64,000 nt of DNA from Calliphora vicina (taxonomy: Eukaryota; Arthropoda; Insecta; Diptera; Calliphoridae), in contig NC_088780.1 of NCBI RefSeq assembly GCF_958450345.1, positions 47,918,033-47,982,032 of the forward strand, in the 5' to 3' direction. Positions within the stretch are counted from its first letter, which is position 1. Each line of letters starts with the position of its first letter. The notes under the pieces are model-generated. The model made no database searches. It was not told the DNA's origin and saw only the letters and a program-made list of their open reading frames with translations. Both the position numbers and the translations under genes were made by a program. Below are positions 43,380 to 54,439 of the stretch, in pieces.

Positions 43380-45090
43380 CTGAGGGTTAAACAGAAGGGT
43401 ATTTATAATACGTCCATTATCTTCGAGTTAAATCAAACAGAATCTGTGATGAAGGAGTAGATACGTCTAAGATGCATCCTTGATAGCTCATCCAACCATG
43501 AAAGGAATGGGATTCCGAGGATGCGTTCCCTCAGGTTTGTCAGAACCGGGCATTTGCAGAACAGGTGAGACACAGTCTCCTTCCTTCTTCATTATGACAT
43601 GTTCTACAGTAGTCGTTGTACCGTAGGCACAATCTTCTACCATGTGTCCCAATTATACAGTGTCCTGTAATAAATTAAACTATTAGCCTTATTTCCATAA
43701 GTAGATTCGTCCTGCTCATATAGTTTCTGCTGTGCAGCCACCTTGCATTTAATAAGGGAAATCCCAGAAAAGGGGTCGATCGCCTACTCATTCATCATCG
43801 CATCCCTTTTGACCAATTCATCTTCTATACAATTATCCTGATTTCCATCGTGTACAGGGACCCATATAAGCGTTATCCTAGAATGTCCCGCCATCTCATT
43901 TAGGGATACCATTCCGTTAATGGCAGCCTTGCTACAGTAAATATACATATATCACCAGATATTCGATTATACCTCAGCCAATTGGATGTACGTTTAATAG
44001 CAGTAATTTCCGGCTAACGAGCAGTACAGAAGTTAGGTAGCCTAGGGTAGGATTATTTCCCAAATTTCTTAATAAAGAAACCTCAACCGATCATATTGCC
44101 CCTTTTTGATCCGTCAGTATATACCATTATGACATCGTCAGGGGTGAAGAGTCCGAGCTGACATAAATCCCTGTTCGGGATTATAATATGGAAATGCCTA
44201 TACAGTAATCGACATTAATATGTATGTGCCCATAGTAATTTAGTATCTTAGAGTGCCCAAGGTCCTTACAAGACCACGAACAGCCAGCATTCAATCTCAC
44301 AGAGGTATTGAGAGCCATTTGTATCACTACCAAATCAACTGGTAACCAGTTTAAAATAGTAAAAAGTGCTTTAGAGGAACTAGACCTTATAGCGCCTGTA
44401 ATCAGTATCGCGATAGTTCTTGGAACTCGTTCAACGACCTTCAGGTGAGTAGCATTCTCCAAGGCGTGATATTACACCAGATAGGTTTAACAACAGCTTG
44501 AATTCCCACGATAGCCGGTTCTACACACCGAGTTCAATCGGCCAAGATCAGTCAATTCAGAAATCACTGCTGCTCCAACAACAACAACTGCTTTGAAGAT
44601 CCAATTGATATCCCTCGGCATAGTACCAATTGCCCTTTTGCAACAGTAAACCACATAGGCCTTAATAATTCTATTCTGAATGTATAGATTTCAAGATAAC
44701 CTTTTGTCAAGAATGATGCCAAGGTACTTTACATTATCCCTGATCTCAAGACTAATTCCATTCAGTCTAGGTTGTCTAAACTCATCGATCTTGTACCTCC
44801 TAGTGAAGAGAACTAATTCCGTATTTTGGGGATACACACTAAGTCCACACGAAACAATCCACTCACCCTTAATGACGATTCCATACAACTAGATATTGTA
44901 TCCAGAAATTTACCAGATATTAATACCGCAACATCGTCAACATACGCGAATGTTTTGATCATTTTGCTGTCCATCTTGAGCAGCAGGGTATTCATAGCGT
45001 ACTATCGCCACTTCTGGGGAATAGATCAATTCCAAGTTCATCCAAGTTCGCATCGGGTTCCAAACATTGAGCTTAAAGTATGTACTTGAC
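43380..45090 (-). pseudogene. LINE of the LOA/R1 group with RNase H, decayed
   Basis: Minus strand, several frames. RT motif C region: IKTFAYVDDVAVLISGKFLD (44960-44900, YADD changed to YVDD), GLSVYPQNTELVLFTRRYK (44850-44800), NVKYLGIILDKRLS (44735-44695). Then VVERVPRTIAILITGAIRS and FTILNWLPVDLVV (44435-44330), the linker before RNase H. RNase H pieces follow: YTDGSK (44120), EMAGHSRITLIWVPVHDGNQ (43895-43840), and a C-terminal zinc-knuckle-like HLFCKCPVLTNLRERILG (43565-43520). The 3' end is near 43380. RNase H places it in the I/LOA/R1 group. Endonuclease and ORF1 are absent, and stops are frequent. Confidence 0.85.
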
Positions 45091-45101
45091 ATTTAAGACA
45101 G

Positions 45102-46020
45102 TTGGAAAGCGGTAAACGTAGTTATTTGAAGCTTTGTGTAACTATGATTTGGACAGAACCGAAAAACCACATTGATGACAGCTATTTTTGTATTGGTAAA
45201 TTGCATGGTATGAATAGAAGGACTATATCACATCCTGATTTACCATCTGCGAAAAGACCTCTACTGCACACAGATGACGTTCCACCTCCTATGAATCAAT
45301 ATCTATCAGATTTGTCGGACACAGAGATGTTGGAAGTTTTTTCGGATACAAAATTACTTCGATTTTGAAATATTAACGTCGAGACGCCTTTACTTTTTTT
45401 TACTTCATTGACTTCATAACCCGTGACGTTTCAAAAGAGATATCAGAGCTGTTAGAATCTAGACTTAAAGAAATAAATCTTTTAACTATAGATACGAAAG
45501 TCTCATTTTATTCCGATCACGAAAAAGTACTTCTTTAATTTTTTAGTTCAGTTTGAGATGGGACTCACAAGCTACAAAACTGATGTATGGAGATTATTTA
45601 TGAAAACCTCAAAGCTAAGTTTAAAATGTGTTTTACTAGATATTGTTAATAAGCATGCAGCTTAGCCTATTGTTTAAAAAAAACTGAAGTACTCGGATCA
45701 CAAATGGGTTATATACCTCGATTTAAAAATGATTAATTTCTTGTTATGTCAAAAAAGTGGTTACACTAAATTTCGAGGCTTCATCTGTTTATGGGACAAT
45801 ATATCAAGAAAGACTGGCCTCTAAGAGAAACTATGACTGTTAGAGAACAAAATATAAAAATACACCTTTGGTTTCCAGAAATAAGATAATTTTTCCTCCA
45901 TTACACATCAAGAAAAATCTGGTCCATGTTATGCCTTTCTTTCAAGAATGTTTCAAGTTTTGAGTACAGTAAAATTAAAAGCTGGACAAATTATCAAAAC
46001 TGAGGGATGTTTGTGTCATA
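45102..46020 (+). pseudogene. Broken member of an arthropod repeat protein family
   Basis: First piece (88 codons from 45102): LKLCVTMIWTEPKNHIDDSY, FCIGKLHGMNRRT, PDLPSAKRPLLHTDD. Later pieces in changing frames: SELLESRLKEINLLT (45440), YKTDVWRLFMKTSKLSLKCV (45570), SGYTKFRGFICLWD (45750) and IIFPPLHIKKNLVHVM (45890). I recall the same segments, in this order, in a family of several-hundred-residue uncharacterised proteins that is multicopy in many arthropod genomes (typical words: PKNH..DCYFC, DLPSAIRPVPH, SGYTK..CFLC, PPLHIKLG). The copy number suggests a transposon origin, but the class is not known to me. Frameshifts and stops make this copy nonfunctional. Confidence 0.7.
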
Positions 46021-47130
46021 ATAACTTCTCTCGATTTATATCGCAAGACTCCGTTCGCCATCGTAATATTATTTTTTTCTAAATCTAATTTTCTTCATTT
46101 TTCAACTTCAATTTTGTAAATAACAGAAATAATTGCTAATCATATGCTTTCGATTATAAGCTGAACCTGTCGGAGATTGTGGAAATTATGTAACACATGA
46201 ATAATTCACATCATCAGAATCATGAATTGGTAGCTATACATACATCAATATTGACAATTTTACGGATATATTTCCCATCTTTCTGAATAGGAACAAAACC
46301 CTAATATAAAATGTTGTACCATTGTTAATATCTGGTAAAGCTTATCACCTCTTGAAATATACAATTAATGAATTCACAAGGTATCCTATCATGTCATATT
46401 GCCATAATGTTCTAATATTTCACGATTCGGCTTATCCGGCTCTTAGGCGTTTGGCGGAGGTCTCTGCTGGTTGGTTACGACAGTTTAGTAAACTTTTTGC
46501 TTCAAAGGCAATAACAATATTTTTAAACCATTGGTAAATTAAGGCCAAAAATGTTTTTTATTATTTTTTTAATTTTTATAAAATTTTGATGGTAAATTTT
46601 TCTTAACACTTAAGAATATACAGTATCATAATTTTTTTGGCTATAAAGTAACTATATGGTTATTTATAGAGCTGTAAAGCTGTAAAACTTGCCATTTTAA
46701 TATTAGAAATATGTGATTTTTTTACTTTTGAATTCAAGTAGCCTGTGCTTTTTTCATTAAAGTTTTTTTTTGCAAATTAGCACATGCTTTTATAAAACAG
46801 TTAGCAGGTAACCATTCTACGCAGTTATTAAGGAGTTTTTGCGTGTTATTTTTATATAAAAGTGAAATGATTTGGAACTAGTTTAAAATCTACAGAAACT
46901 AAATTAAAAAAAGTTTGAAAGGCCAGAACAAATTAAAAGGGGCTAATAGAGGTTAAGTGTAAATTACATCTAATACTGTAAAGTATCAAGAGTAAGTACT
47001 ATAAATTTCAGCTGCAATTATCTGCCATTCTAATAACCAGATCGATTTCAGTGCCTACATATTTTACAAATTTTTTTTGTAATTTTTTGGTCAATTTCAA
47101 AAATTATGTAAGTTTGAGAGTTATTTACGT
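46021..47130. other. No gene recognised
   Basis: The 71-codon frame at 46322-46537 has no recognised similarity. Confidence 0.35.
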
Positions 47131-47139
47131 CTATGCTGA

Positions 47140-47810
47140 ATTGGTCAAACCATGTATTTGTATGTCGAAATTTTTTCAATGGATCATTTATGTTATTTTT
47201 AATTATAAACCTAATTGAAGCCATTTACAAAAATGACATACTTTTTTCGATACTTTTAAAACGTCAATGTTTATTTGCCCAACTCCTATATGCAATTTAT
47301 AATATTTTGTGTGTTTTTCTTAAATGTACACCAAATTTAAAATTTTACATGAATAACCTAACTTTTTCGATTATTTCAAAACGCCCACGTTTGTTTGTCC
47401 AACCCTGTATATGTATTCCGAAATTTGTATGACCATTTTTTCAATTACTGATTACTGCTTCACTTATGCTATTCTTTATTTTTGGACTAAATTTCAGGCA
47501 TTTACATGAATAACCTAATTTTTCGATGTCTTTAAAACGTCCATTATTGTTTGAACAAACCATGTATATGTAATCCGAAATTTGAATGACCGATTTTTTT
47601 TCGATCACATATTTTATTATTTATTTTTGGAATAAATTTTACATGCAATTTTTTGATACTTTTAGAACGTCCATGCTTTTTTGACCAAACCCTGTACTTG
47701 AACACCGAAATATTTATCGATCAGTTGGTTATGTTATTCTTAATACAAATACCAAATTTCAAACATTTTTATGAAGAAATAAAGAAGTTATGGATTTTTT
47801 GGCCGGAATT
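47140..47810. repeat. Degenerate tandem repeat, period 120-160 bp
   Basis: About five units, each with a CCATGTATATGTATTCCGAA-like word (47150, 47290, 47402, 47562, 47690), then TTTTTCGATCA..TTATGTTATT, TTACATGAATAACCTAATTT, and TTTTAAAACGTCCATGTTTG. Units are diverged and differ in length. No function or class recognised. Confidence 0.65.
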
Positions 47811-49415
47811 GACCACCGTGCATTGTGAAATATTAGAACATTATGCCATTATAGGATACCTCGTGAATCCACTAAATACATCTCACAACAATGTACTAGA
47901 AATGGTGAATTTTTAAATCGCACTCCTTTTAACGAGATACACTAAAATGTCAATAATTCATAGCATGATTAATGGTCAATACACAAACAAAACTATTTGA
48001 ACAGGTGCCAACTGTTCTATAGAAACTTACACTAATCAAGATATTGAATCGAAACCATATTACGAATAGATTTTAAAATTATCAATGAATAATACAGCAA
48101 AAATTATGTTGTTTGCATAGATTACATTACATAACACTTGTGCCTGAAGTCTTTTGTTTTTGCTCTTACAAAACTCATCTATAATGATATTTAAAATAAC
48201 TAACAAAAGAAGTGTATCATTAACAACATTAACATGTGTTAAAAATAAACTGCACCTACAACCAAATCAACTCCAAATAAATACCAAAAATTACCCACTT
48301 TACAGGAATTATTGTAGCACTTGCAACAACCATACAAAAAACACACAAAATGACCTTCACTTCAAGTTAAAGTTGAAAAAAGATAAAACAAAATAAATGC
48401 AAAAAAGACAATGTATAGAATTCTTTTCTCACGATTGTTAAATTTAACACTTTTTTTTCAAACCCAGCAGATGGACGGACGGACTTGCACACAATCAAAA
48501 TACAAAGATATAATAAAAACAAAAATACAATACTTATAAAAACAAAAACATAAGCAATGACCAAAATAAAAATCATGACAACAAAAACTAAACAGCTTCT
48601 TAAATAAAAACAACAAACTGAAAACATTTAAAATACGAGCAGAAAGCGGCAACCAAAAACAAAATGAAATTAAGGCATGCAATGCAATTTTAACAACATT
48701 TTAAATAAAAATCATAATAATTGTTACAGTCAAATCTAAAATATACAGACTATATAAAAACAGTAGTTTATTGCTGGCTTATTGCGCTACCGTTGAACAT
48801 TTATCACCAGAAATTATGAAAATATTTAGCAGGAAAAAATTAAACAAACTTAAAACACCTAAAACCAAGTGACAAAATTTAGCCAAAAGCATTTAAAACT
48901 AATTTTAAAACATATTTTTTTTTTGAGTAAGTACATATTACTTAATGCAATCGTAATAAAAGCGAAAAAGGTAAAATGTACCTTAATGCTACATTTAAGA
49001 AATTTTTATTGCTTTCAGTTTTTTTTTGGGTATTTTAAAAAAATCTGTTGTCACTTTAAATTTGTATTTTGGGTTTCTGAAGTAGTATTGTGGCCACTAA
49101 AAACTGCTTCCTAAAATCATAAATTTAAATAAACGTGCACGTTACAAACACCTGACCGCCTCAAACTTGTGCTGCCCTGAAAATATATAAGGAATGAAAA
49201 AAAAACACTTTAAACACCACATTTAACTGAAATTGAAAACCTCGAGGATGTTGTTGTGAAATCATTGCACGCATATCTGTAAGTGTCCAAAAAAATGACC
49301 TAAAATTACACATTTAATGTGATGTATAACGCTGTACAGTGGGGTCAATACAAAAAAGTTGTAATAAATCTACATCATCTGAACTACTGGTGTACTAAGT
49401 ACTACTTGTGAACTA
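47811..49415. other. No gene recognised
   Basis: AT-rich sequence; long A-rich tracts at 48300-48720. Confidence 0.35.
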
Positions 49416-49639
49416 ATATTAGATATAAACTAATCGTAGAGGAAAACATACGATTTTAGAAAATAAAATGTGTGAAGAACCTGTTAGAATACATGGGGAG
49501 ATACAGGGTGTATAAGTCGACCACTTATAGCTTGTAAAAATATGGACAGTTTTCAATGAATTAAATCTTGTAATAAAGCAAGTGCGAATGTAAAGAAATT
49601 CACCAAGAAATATGTCCAAAAATTGTTGTAAAAACACAT

Positions 49640-50262
49640 ATTCTGGGTGTTTTTCGGCCAATGCTCACTTCAAACGAATATGTTGCATTCGCCACATGTT
49701 CCCCGTGATAGCCTGGGCAGATTTCAGCAACTCATAATAGATAGAACCTTTTGGTACCACCAAGTTCAGTGAATTACCTTAGCGCAATGGATATTTTGTA
49801 CTAGTATCAACTCGGCTAGTTAGCCAGCCTTCACTTACGATCTCTTACGCTTCGGTATATAGTAATGGATCAATTTATCATCGCAAGTAATGATTCGCTG
49901 CAAAAATTATTTTCTATTATAGCGTTGAAGCAGGATTTAAGACACACAAAATTGTTTCTTAAAATCTCTGTGCTTCAATTCATATGGTACCCAATTTCCC
50001 GGCTTGACAACAATATTCATGTTGTAATGCTTCAAATTTGGCTTGCCTGGGAGATCTTCCGTGTCAAAATCATCACTTTTGAACCGCACAAACCACCTTT
50101 CGCACGTTGATACCAATGCAACACATTCACCTAGGCTTCGGTGAGCAATGGGTGAGCTATATGTGTGCTTCAATTGCACTTTTTTCAATTCAAAGTATTA
50201 AAGCAAAACTTCCCGCATATGGCGCTTTGTAGGCACAAAATTCGACATTTTCGAAGCAAATA
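49640..50262 (-). pseudogene. mariner transposase pseudogene
   Basis: Minus strand from about 50250: MSNFVPTKRHMREVLL, a stop, YFELKKVQLKHTYSS, RWFVRFKSDDFDTED, GNWVPYELKHRDFKKQFCVS, then LQRIITCDDKLIHYYIPKRK (49890), YELLKSAQAITGNMWRMQHI (49730) and ALAEKHPEYV (49660). Order and words match the mariner at 8613-9500, of which it is a sister copy. The region behind the first catalytic Asp is degraded, and the C-terminal third with the last Asp is missing or unrecognisable after 49640. Confidence 0.88.
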
Positions 50263-50479
50263 AAAACTTTGTTGTTTCACTATAATGTTGAAAGACTAAG
50301 TGGGAATAAATGACAGATAAGTGCCCTTGAAAATGAGGTACAACATGTTAACAGTCCAAGGCAGCGACTGATAATTGCCTCACTCATCCGCTTTTTTTTT
50401 TTCGAAAATCGGTGTATTTAAAATATAAATATCTACATCTTTTAAAATGTATATAAATTGCTAAAAGGGTGTTTTTTCA

Positions 50480-50645
50480 ATAGCCTATATATGGGCTGTG
50501 GGCTGCATGAAACAAAATCACATATAAATCGCTTTCAGAGTCCACAGACCACATGTGACTTGAAAATTGTTTAGATGAACAGCCCACATATGGGCTGTGG
50601 ACGGCTGGCGTTCTCCGTTCACAGACCATGTATGGCCTGTGGACT
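50480..50645. repeat. Cluster of GCCCATATATGGGC-type palindromes
   Basis: AGCCTATATATGGGCTGTGG, GTCCACAGACCACATGTGAC, ACAGCCCACATATGGGCTGT and CACAGACCATGTATGGCCTG lie within 160 bp. They are variants of one palindrome of about 20 bp. Confidence 0.6.
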
Positions 50646-50726
50646 GTTAACGTGATAAATTATTAAAAACAAAATCAGCGTTCAAAAGATATGATATCTA
50701 TTGTAAATCCCTCATTTTTAAGTTAA

Positions 50727-50965
50727 CCCTCCGTTAGTCGCAATCATTTTCAATCGAGACTAGTCCAATGTATCAAATTGATATCAATAAAAAAAGACGA
50801 CTTTGAAAATAATCTCTTCACTTTTTATTTTGAAAACATAAGAACAATATTAAATGCAATGTATACAAAAAAATTGCAATAAAAATATTATTTTATCAAA
50901 AAATAGCTTAAAATTTTGGGTGTTTAAAATAATTTACAATAAAAAATGTTTTGAGTAATGGAGGG
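50727..50965. mobile_element. piggyBac-type MITE, TTAA flanked
   Basis: CCCTCCGTTAG at the left, CTAATGG-type complement (AGTAATGGAGGG) at the right; terminal repeat 9 of 10. TTAA is present on both sides (50723-50726, 50966-50969). CCC-ended repeats at TTAA sites are the hallmark of the piggyBac superfamily. 239 bp, noncoding. Confidence 0.8.
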
Positions 50966-51214
50966 TTAATAGTGTTTTCACACCTAAAGTTAAAACCTAA
51001 ATCAGCTGATTTTGCGTTCACAGTATAAGTTCATAAATCTGGTTTTAACGTTTATTGGGCAAACTCTATTTTTTCCTAATACATTTCAATAAAATATTAT
51101 CGTTATGTTCTAATCAATAGTTTATTTTTCTCTTGAATTTATTTATTGTTGCTGCTGCTCTCATTAATTACAATTTTTAATTTTTACGCCTTGTCAACGG
51201 CTTTCTTCCCTGCA

Positions 51215-51475
51215 GGAAATGTCAATAGTGAAAATGTACTGACTTACTATTGACGCAGTCACCAGTACTAGTGACTTATTATACGACATACAATGCTTTT
51301 TACTATAGACATTTAACATGTGCGTGTCATTGAAAATCTACTACTGACGTTAGTACTATTGACTAGGTACTTCTTTTGGGACCATATGTAGACATTGGAA
51401 CCAGTAAATCAATAGTACTATTTAGCAGTTCTAGTCTACACTTTTGGTACTTTTCTGTAGTAAAAGTCGACAATA
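51215..51475. repeat. Subterminal repeat cluster of the tnp2-like element
   Basis: The word GTACTATTGAC and its complement or variants occur at about 51219 (GTCAATAGTG), 51246 (TACTATTGAC), 51263 (AGTACTAGTGAC), 51301 (ACTATAGAC), 51352 (AGTACTATTGAC), 51411 (CAATAGTACTA) and 51462 (AAAAGTCGAC). Dense direct and inverted short repeats near the ends are typical of CACTA-type elements and are transposase binding sites there. Position just beyond the 3' end of the companion gene fits an element terminus. Confidence 0.6.
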
Positions 51476-51660
51476 AAATTTAAAATTTTTTAAATAATTG
51501 ATATTTTATTAAAAAATTATAAGTATAAGGTACGATTTCATTGTTACAGCCTTTTTTTTAAATTAAATATAAAAACAAAAAGGTACTATTATTCAGTCTC
51601 TCTTAAAAATATTTATAAAGGAACATAAAAATTTTGTTTTACTAAAATTAGGTAAAATTA

Positions 51661-52528
51661 CTAATCCTCTTTGGGAGAATCGTCGTCTTCACGATTTTCA
51701 TTATTTTTGGTTTTGCTGCGACCCATTTGCTTAAAATATTTTTTCTTTTGACGCTGAAATGCTGCTCTAATTGTTTTGTCCGAATTTTCATTAAAAGTTG
51801 ATATTACATCTGGATATTAAAAAACGAAACATATTGTTAAAATATTACAAATATGAGAACACAAGAAAGCATTTATTACCTATTATGGCTTTAAAAACAT
51901 TTGCGTATTCGCGCAACCTCTTTTTGCCAAAAGAGCCATCAACATTAAAATTCATGATAATATTTTGGCCAAATATTTCATGAAGGTTTTTTTCAGCATT
52001 ACCCGCAAGGAGTGATTTCATTTGTCGAATCTATTGAATATAAACAAAAAAATAAATTTTATTCGTTGAAATATTTCCACAATAAAAGTAAATACTTACG
52101 TATGGGTCTGAATGAGTTTTCAAAATAGCATCAAATTCTCTTAGTTTTTCTTAAGATTCGATAGGGAAAAATTCCATAAGATTTGATGTAATTTGGTTTT
52201 GTTTCACAATTGTGTCTAATAACACTTTATGTTCTGCTAGAATTTCAAGTAGCGTGTTGTAGCGTTTTTCAGAGGCATCTATAGAAATAAAATAATAAGT
52301 CTACAAGTCAACAATTTAAGCACAAAATGTTGCACAAACATTTAAACAAACCTTTATAAAAATTAAATTGTTTTGAAAGTTCTTCACAGCTAGAACATTT
52401 GGAAGTAACTGGAAAGAAAAAAATAATTAAGTATAATGTACATTTTAACATTATGAAATTGTAAAATTACCTTCTTGAGCAAAATATTTTAGTTTTCCTT
52501 TGGAGTGTTGTGGATGCTCGTTTGACAT
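51661..52528 (-). CDS. Companion protein (DUF4806-like) of the tnp2-like element, five exons
   Basis: Minus-strand gene I assemble from splice sites: exons 52528-52471, 52408-52352, 52278-52100, 52030-51880, 51809-51661; all introns are GT-AG (52100 donor is GTAAGT) and phases agree. It gives 197 codons: MSNEHPQHSKGKLKYFAQ..., SKCSSCEELSKQFNFYK, YNTLLEILAEHKVLL, FPIES*EKLREFDAILKT, RQMKSLLAGNAEKNLHEIFG, NFNVDGSFGKKRL, RAAFQRQKKKYFKQM, acidic end DDDSPKED. The FPI(x)4EL-type word followed by a small helical domain with G(K)xF/GKK resembles DUF4806 proteins that accompany such transposases. One TAA at 52153-52151 interrupts exon 3, probably from GAA. The start overlaps the end of the transposase ORF in another frame. 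Confidence 0.65.
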
Positions 52529-54369
52529 TTTTCTAGAAGACAGCTATGGAGAATCGGTATTATTACGATATGATTATCTATAGGTAGACTTATAAATTTA
52601 TATTGAATATCGCTAAATAAGAATTTTTCTTTTTCTCCTAAAACTAGTTTTGTCGTGAAAATGCCAATTTCGCAGGAATTGAGGGGTTCTTGAAAAAAGC
52701 TCTCTAAATCTAACAAACGTCGTCCTTGAATATATATGTCGTCTTCTTTTATTATTGCTTCAATTTTTACAGGGATGTCTGAATTAACAGCACAAATATT
52801 GTTGGGTTCTTTGGATGAAATTAAACAATCATTGATTTGAGCTTCTAAAATGACAGTTCCTTTGAACTTTAATGTTTCTTTTTTAGCTTCAACATATAAT
52901 TCGTGTTGTTCTCTTTGCACAATTTGTTGAATTATAGAGGTTGGTTTTCGAACATGTTTTTTTAAAATTTGCAGCTTATTTTCGAAATCATAGGCCGAAA
53001 AAGATGTTAGAGGTCCGTAGTCTTCAGCGCAGGCTGCAATATGCAACAAATTGTGCACATTAAAGGAAACACTATTTGGGCCAAACACAATTGGAAAATT
53101 TTCAACAAATAACTCAAGCAATTCGTTAGCTACTTTCACGTTACTGTAAACATGCCTTGGACTACTAAGTAGCCGATAAGCACAATGTAAAACCAGAAAC
53201 TCATAGTATATATCTTTGTGAACGTTATTGCAAAGAACAATGGGACCAGTATATGCAAGGAACTGATGAAATTCAGTGGCCTTCCAATGATGTATTTCAT
53301 CAAGAGATCTAGGTTTTCGTGGAAACTCCTTTGAGAAACATTTTCTTAACTTTAACAGCTCGGATGATATTTTTACCAAGTTCTCTTTAGGTGTCTTCTC
53401 TTCAGTTTTGTTGTTGATGATTCGAACAAGAATCTTCCGCATAACTCCAAGATCGATAAGATGCATACTATCTAAAGGTACTTGCTTTATCATATTAAAA
53501 CCTATTTCTTCAAGGGGAGTTTTTTGATTTAGGAATGTTTGGCTGTGGTGGTTTGGATACTTTCTTGAAGAAAAGTCCGTATCGGAGATCAAAGTTCCGC
53601 TAGATGTACTGTATGTTAGGACATTACCAATTTTTTTAGATATTTGGGTACACTTAGTGCATCCATGGGATGCAGTATGTCCTGGAACACCACAAATGAA
53701 AGCCTTAACTGGCGTGTCACATGACAAACATCGAAAAGAGATTTTAATTTTCTTGTCATTTAAAAAAAATTCACCATTAAGAGAAAGGACATCTTCAACA
53801 AAATCTTTACAAAAATCTTTAACACATTTTGGTTTAGAAAGGCCTACATATATTCCTATCGGAAATGGTTTAACTTTCTCCTGCACATTAACGATTTTTA
53901 AAAGAATTGGCCACAACTGCACTCGCGAACTTTTAAACAATGGGATTCCATCAATGTTGATATCCAGTTCAATTTCGTCGTAATTTTTCAAAACGTGCTC
54001 AAATTTTCTTATCTGACTTTCAATTCCAATGTGGCAATAATTTCCTCCAAAAACTTTTCTGATTGAAAGTTCTTGCCTTTTACCCATCAGCGCTGCAGCT
54101 GAGAGAGGCACATCTAGACCTTCCTCCTGTAATATAATGAGAAGCTTTTCCAAACATTTTCTAGAAGGGCCTGTCTCAATATACCAATTTGTAATCTTCT
54201 CGCGCAAACTATATTTTGGAAAATCTATTTGAGACGACACGGAACATTCAGGTTCCACAAAATTTTCACAATTCACACTTGGACTTATAAGTATCTCATT
54301 TTCACTACTTCTATTTTTATATAAAATTGACTGTTTTTTTAATAAACGTTTATAGTTTCTTTTACTCAT
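52489..54369 (-). CDS. tnp2-like transposase (CACTA/EnSpm-related), open reading frame
   Basis: 626 codons, one exon, start MSKRNYKRLLKKQ (basic N-terminus). Segments seen: NINIDGIPLFKSSRVQLWPI (127-146), PIGIYVGLSKP (160-170), SFRCLSCDTPVKAFICG (201-217), GHTASHGCTKC (220-230, Cys/His metal-site-like), VPLDSMHLIDLGV (287-299), FPRKPRSL (339-346), HWKATEFHQFLAYTGP (351-366), FNVHNLLHI (426-434), FSAYDFENKLQILKKHVRKP (447-466). They follow the layout of Pfam tnp2-type transposases found in many arthropod genomes. D130, D208 or D290 and E453 are candidate catalytic residues; this is inference. No stop or frameshift, so the copy is young or under selection. Alternative: a host protein derived from a transposase. 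Confidence 0.8.
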   Translation of the reverse strand: MSKRNYKRLLKKQSILYKNRSSENEILISPSVNCENFVEPECSVSSQIDFPKYSLREKITNWYIETGPSRKCLEKLLIILQEEGLDVPLSAAALMGKRQELSIRKVFGGNYCHIGIESQIRKFEHVLKNYDEIELDINIDGIPLFKSSRVQLWPILLKIVNVQEKVKPFPIGIYVGLSKPKCVKDFCKDFVEDVLSLNGEFFLNDKKIKISFRCLSCDTPVKAFICGVPGHTASHGCTKCTQISKKIGNVLTYSTSSGTLISDTDFSSRKYPNHHSQTFLNQKTPLEEIGFNMIKQVPLDSMHLIDLGVMRKILVRIINNKTEEKTPKENLVKISSELLKLRKCFSKEFPRKPRSLDEIHHWKATEFHQFLAYTGPIVLCNNVHKDIYYEFLVLHCAYRLLSSPRHVYSNVKVANELLELFVENFPIVFGPNSVSFNVHNLLHIAACAEDYGPLTSFSAYDFENKLQILKKHVRKPTSIIQQIVQREQHELYVEAKKETLKFKGTVILEAQINDCLISSKEPNNICAVNSDIPVKIEAIIKEDDIYIQGRRLLDLESFFQEPLNSCEIGIFTTKLVLGEKEKFLFSDIQYKFISLPIDNHIVIIPILHSCLLEKCQTSIHNTPKEN

Positions 54370-54439
54370 AGTTGTTAAATTAACTTACAAAACACTATTA
54401 TTCACTTTTTCTTGATTTATTTTTTTAAAATTTTGATGA

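Noticed and set aside
49324..49345. GTACAGTGGGGTCAAT resembling the CACAGTGGGGCA ends at 25867
   Set aside because: No inverted partner or flanking duplication found; the similarity is about ten bases.
53657..53983. 108-codon plus-strand frame
   Set aside because: Antisense shadow of the tnp2-like transposase.
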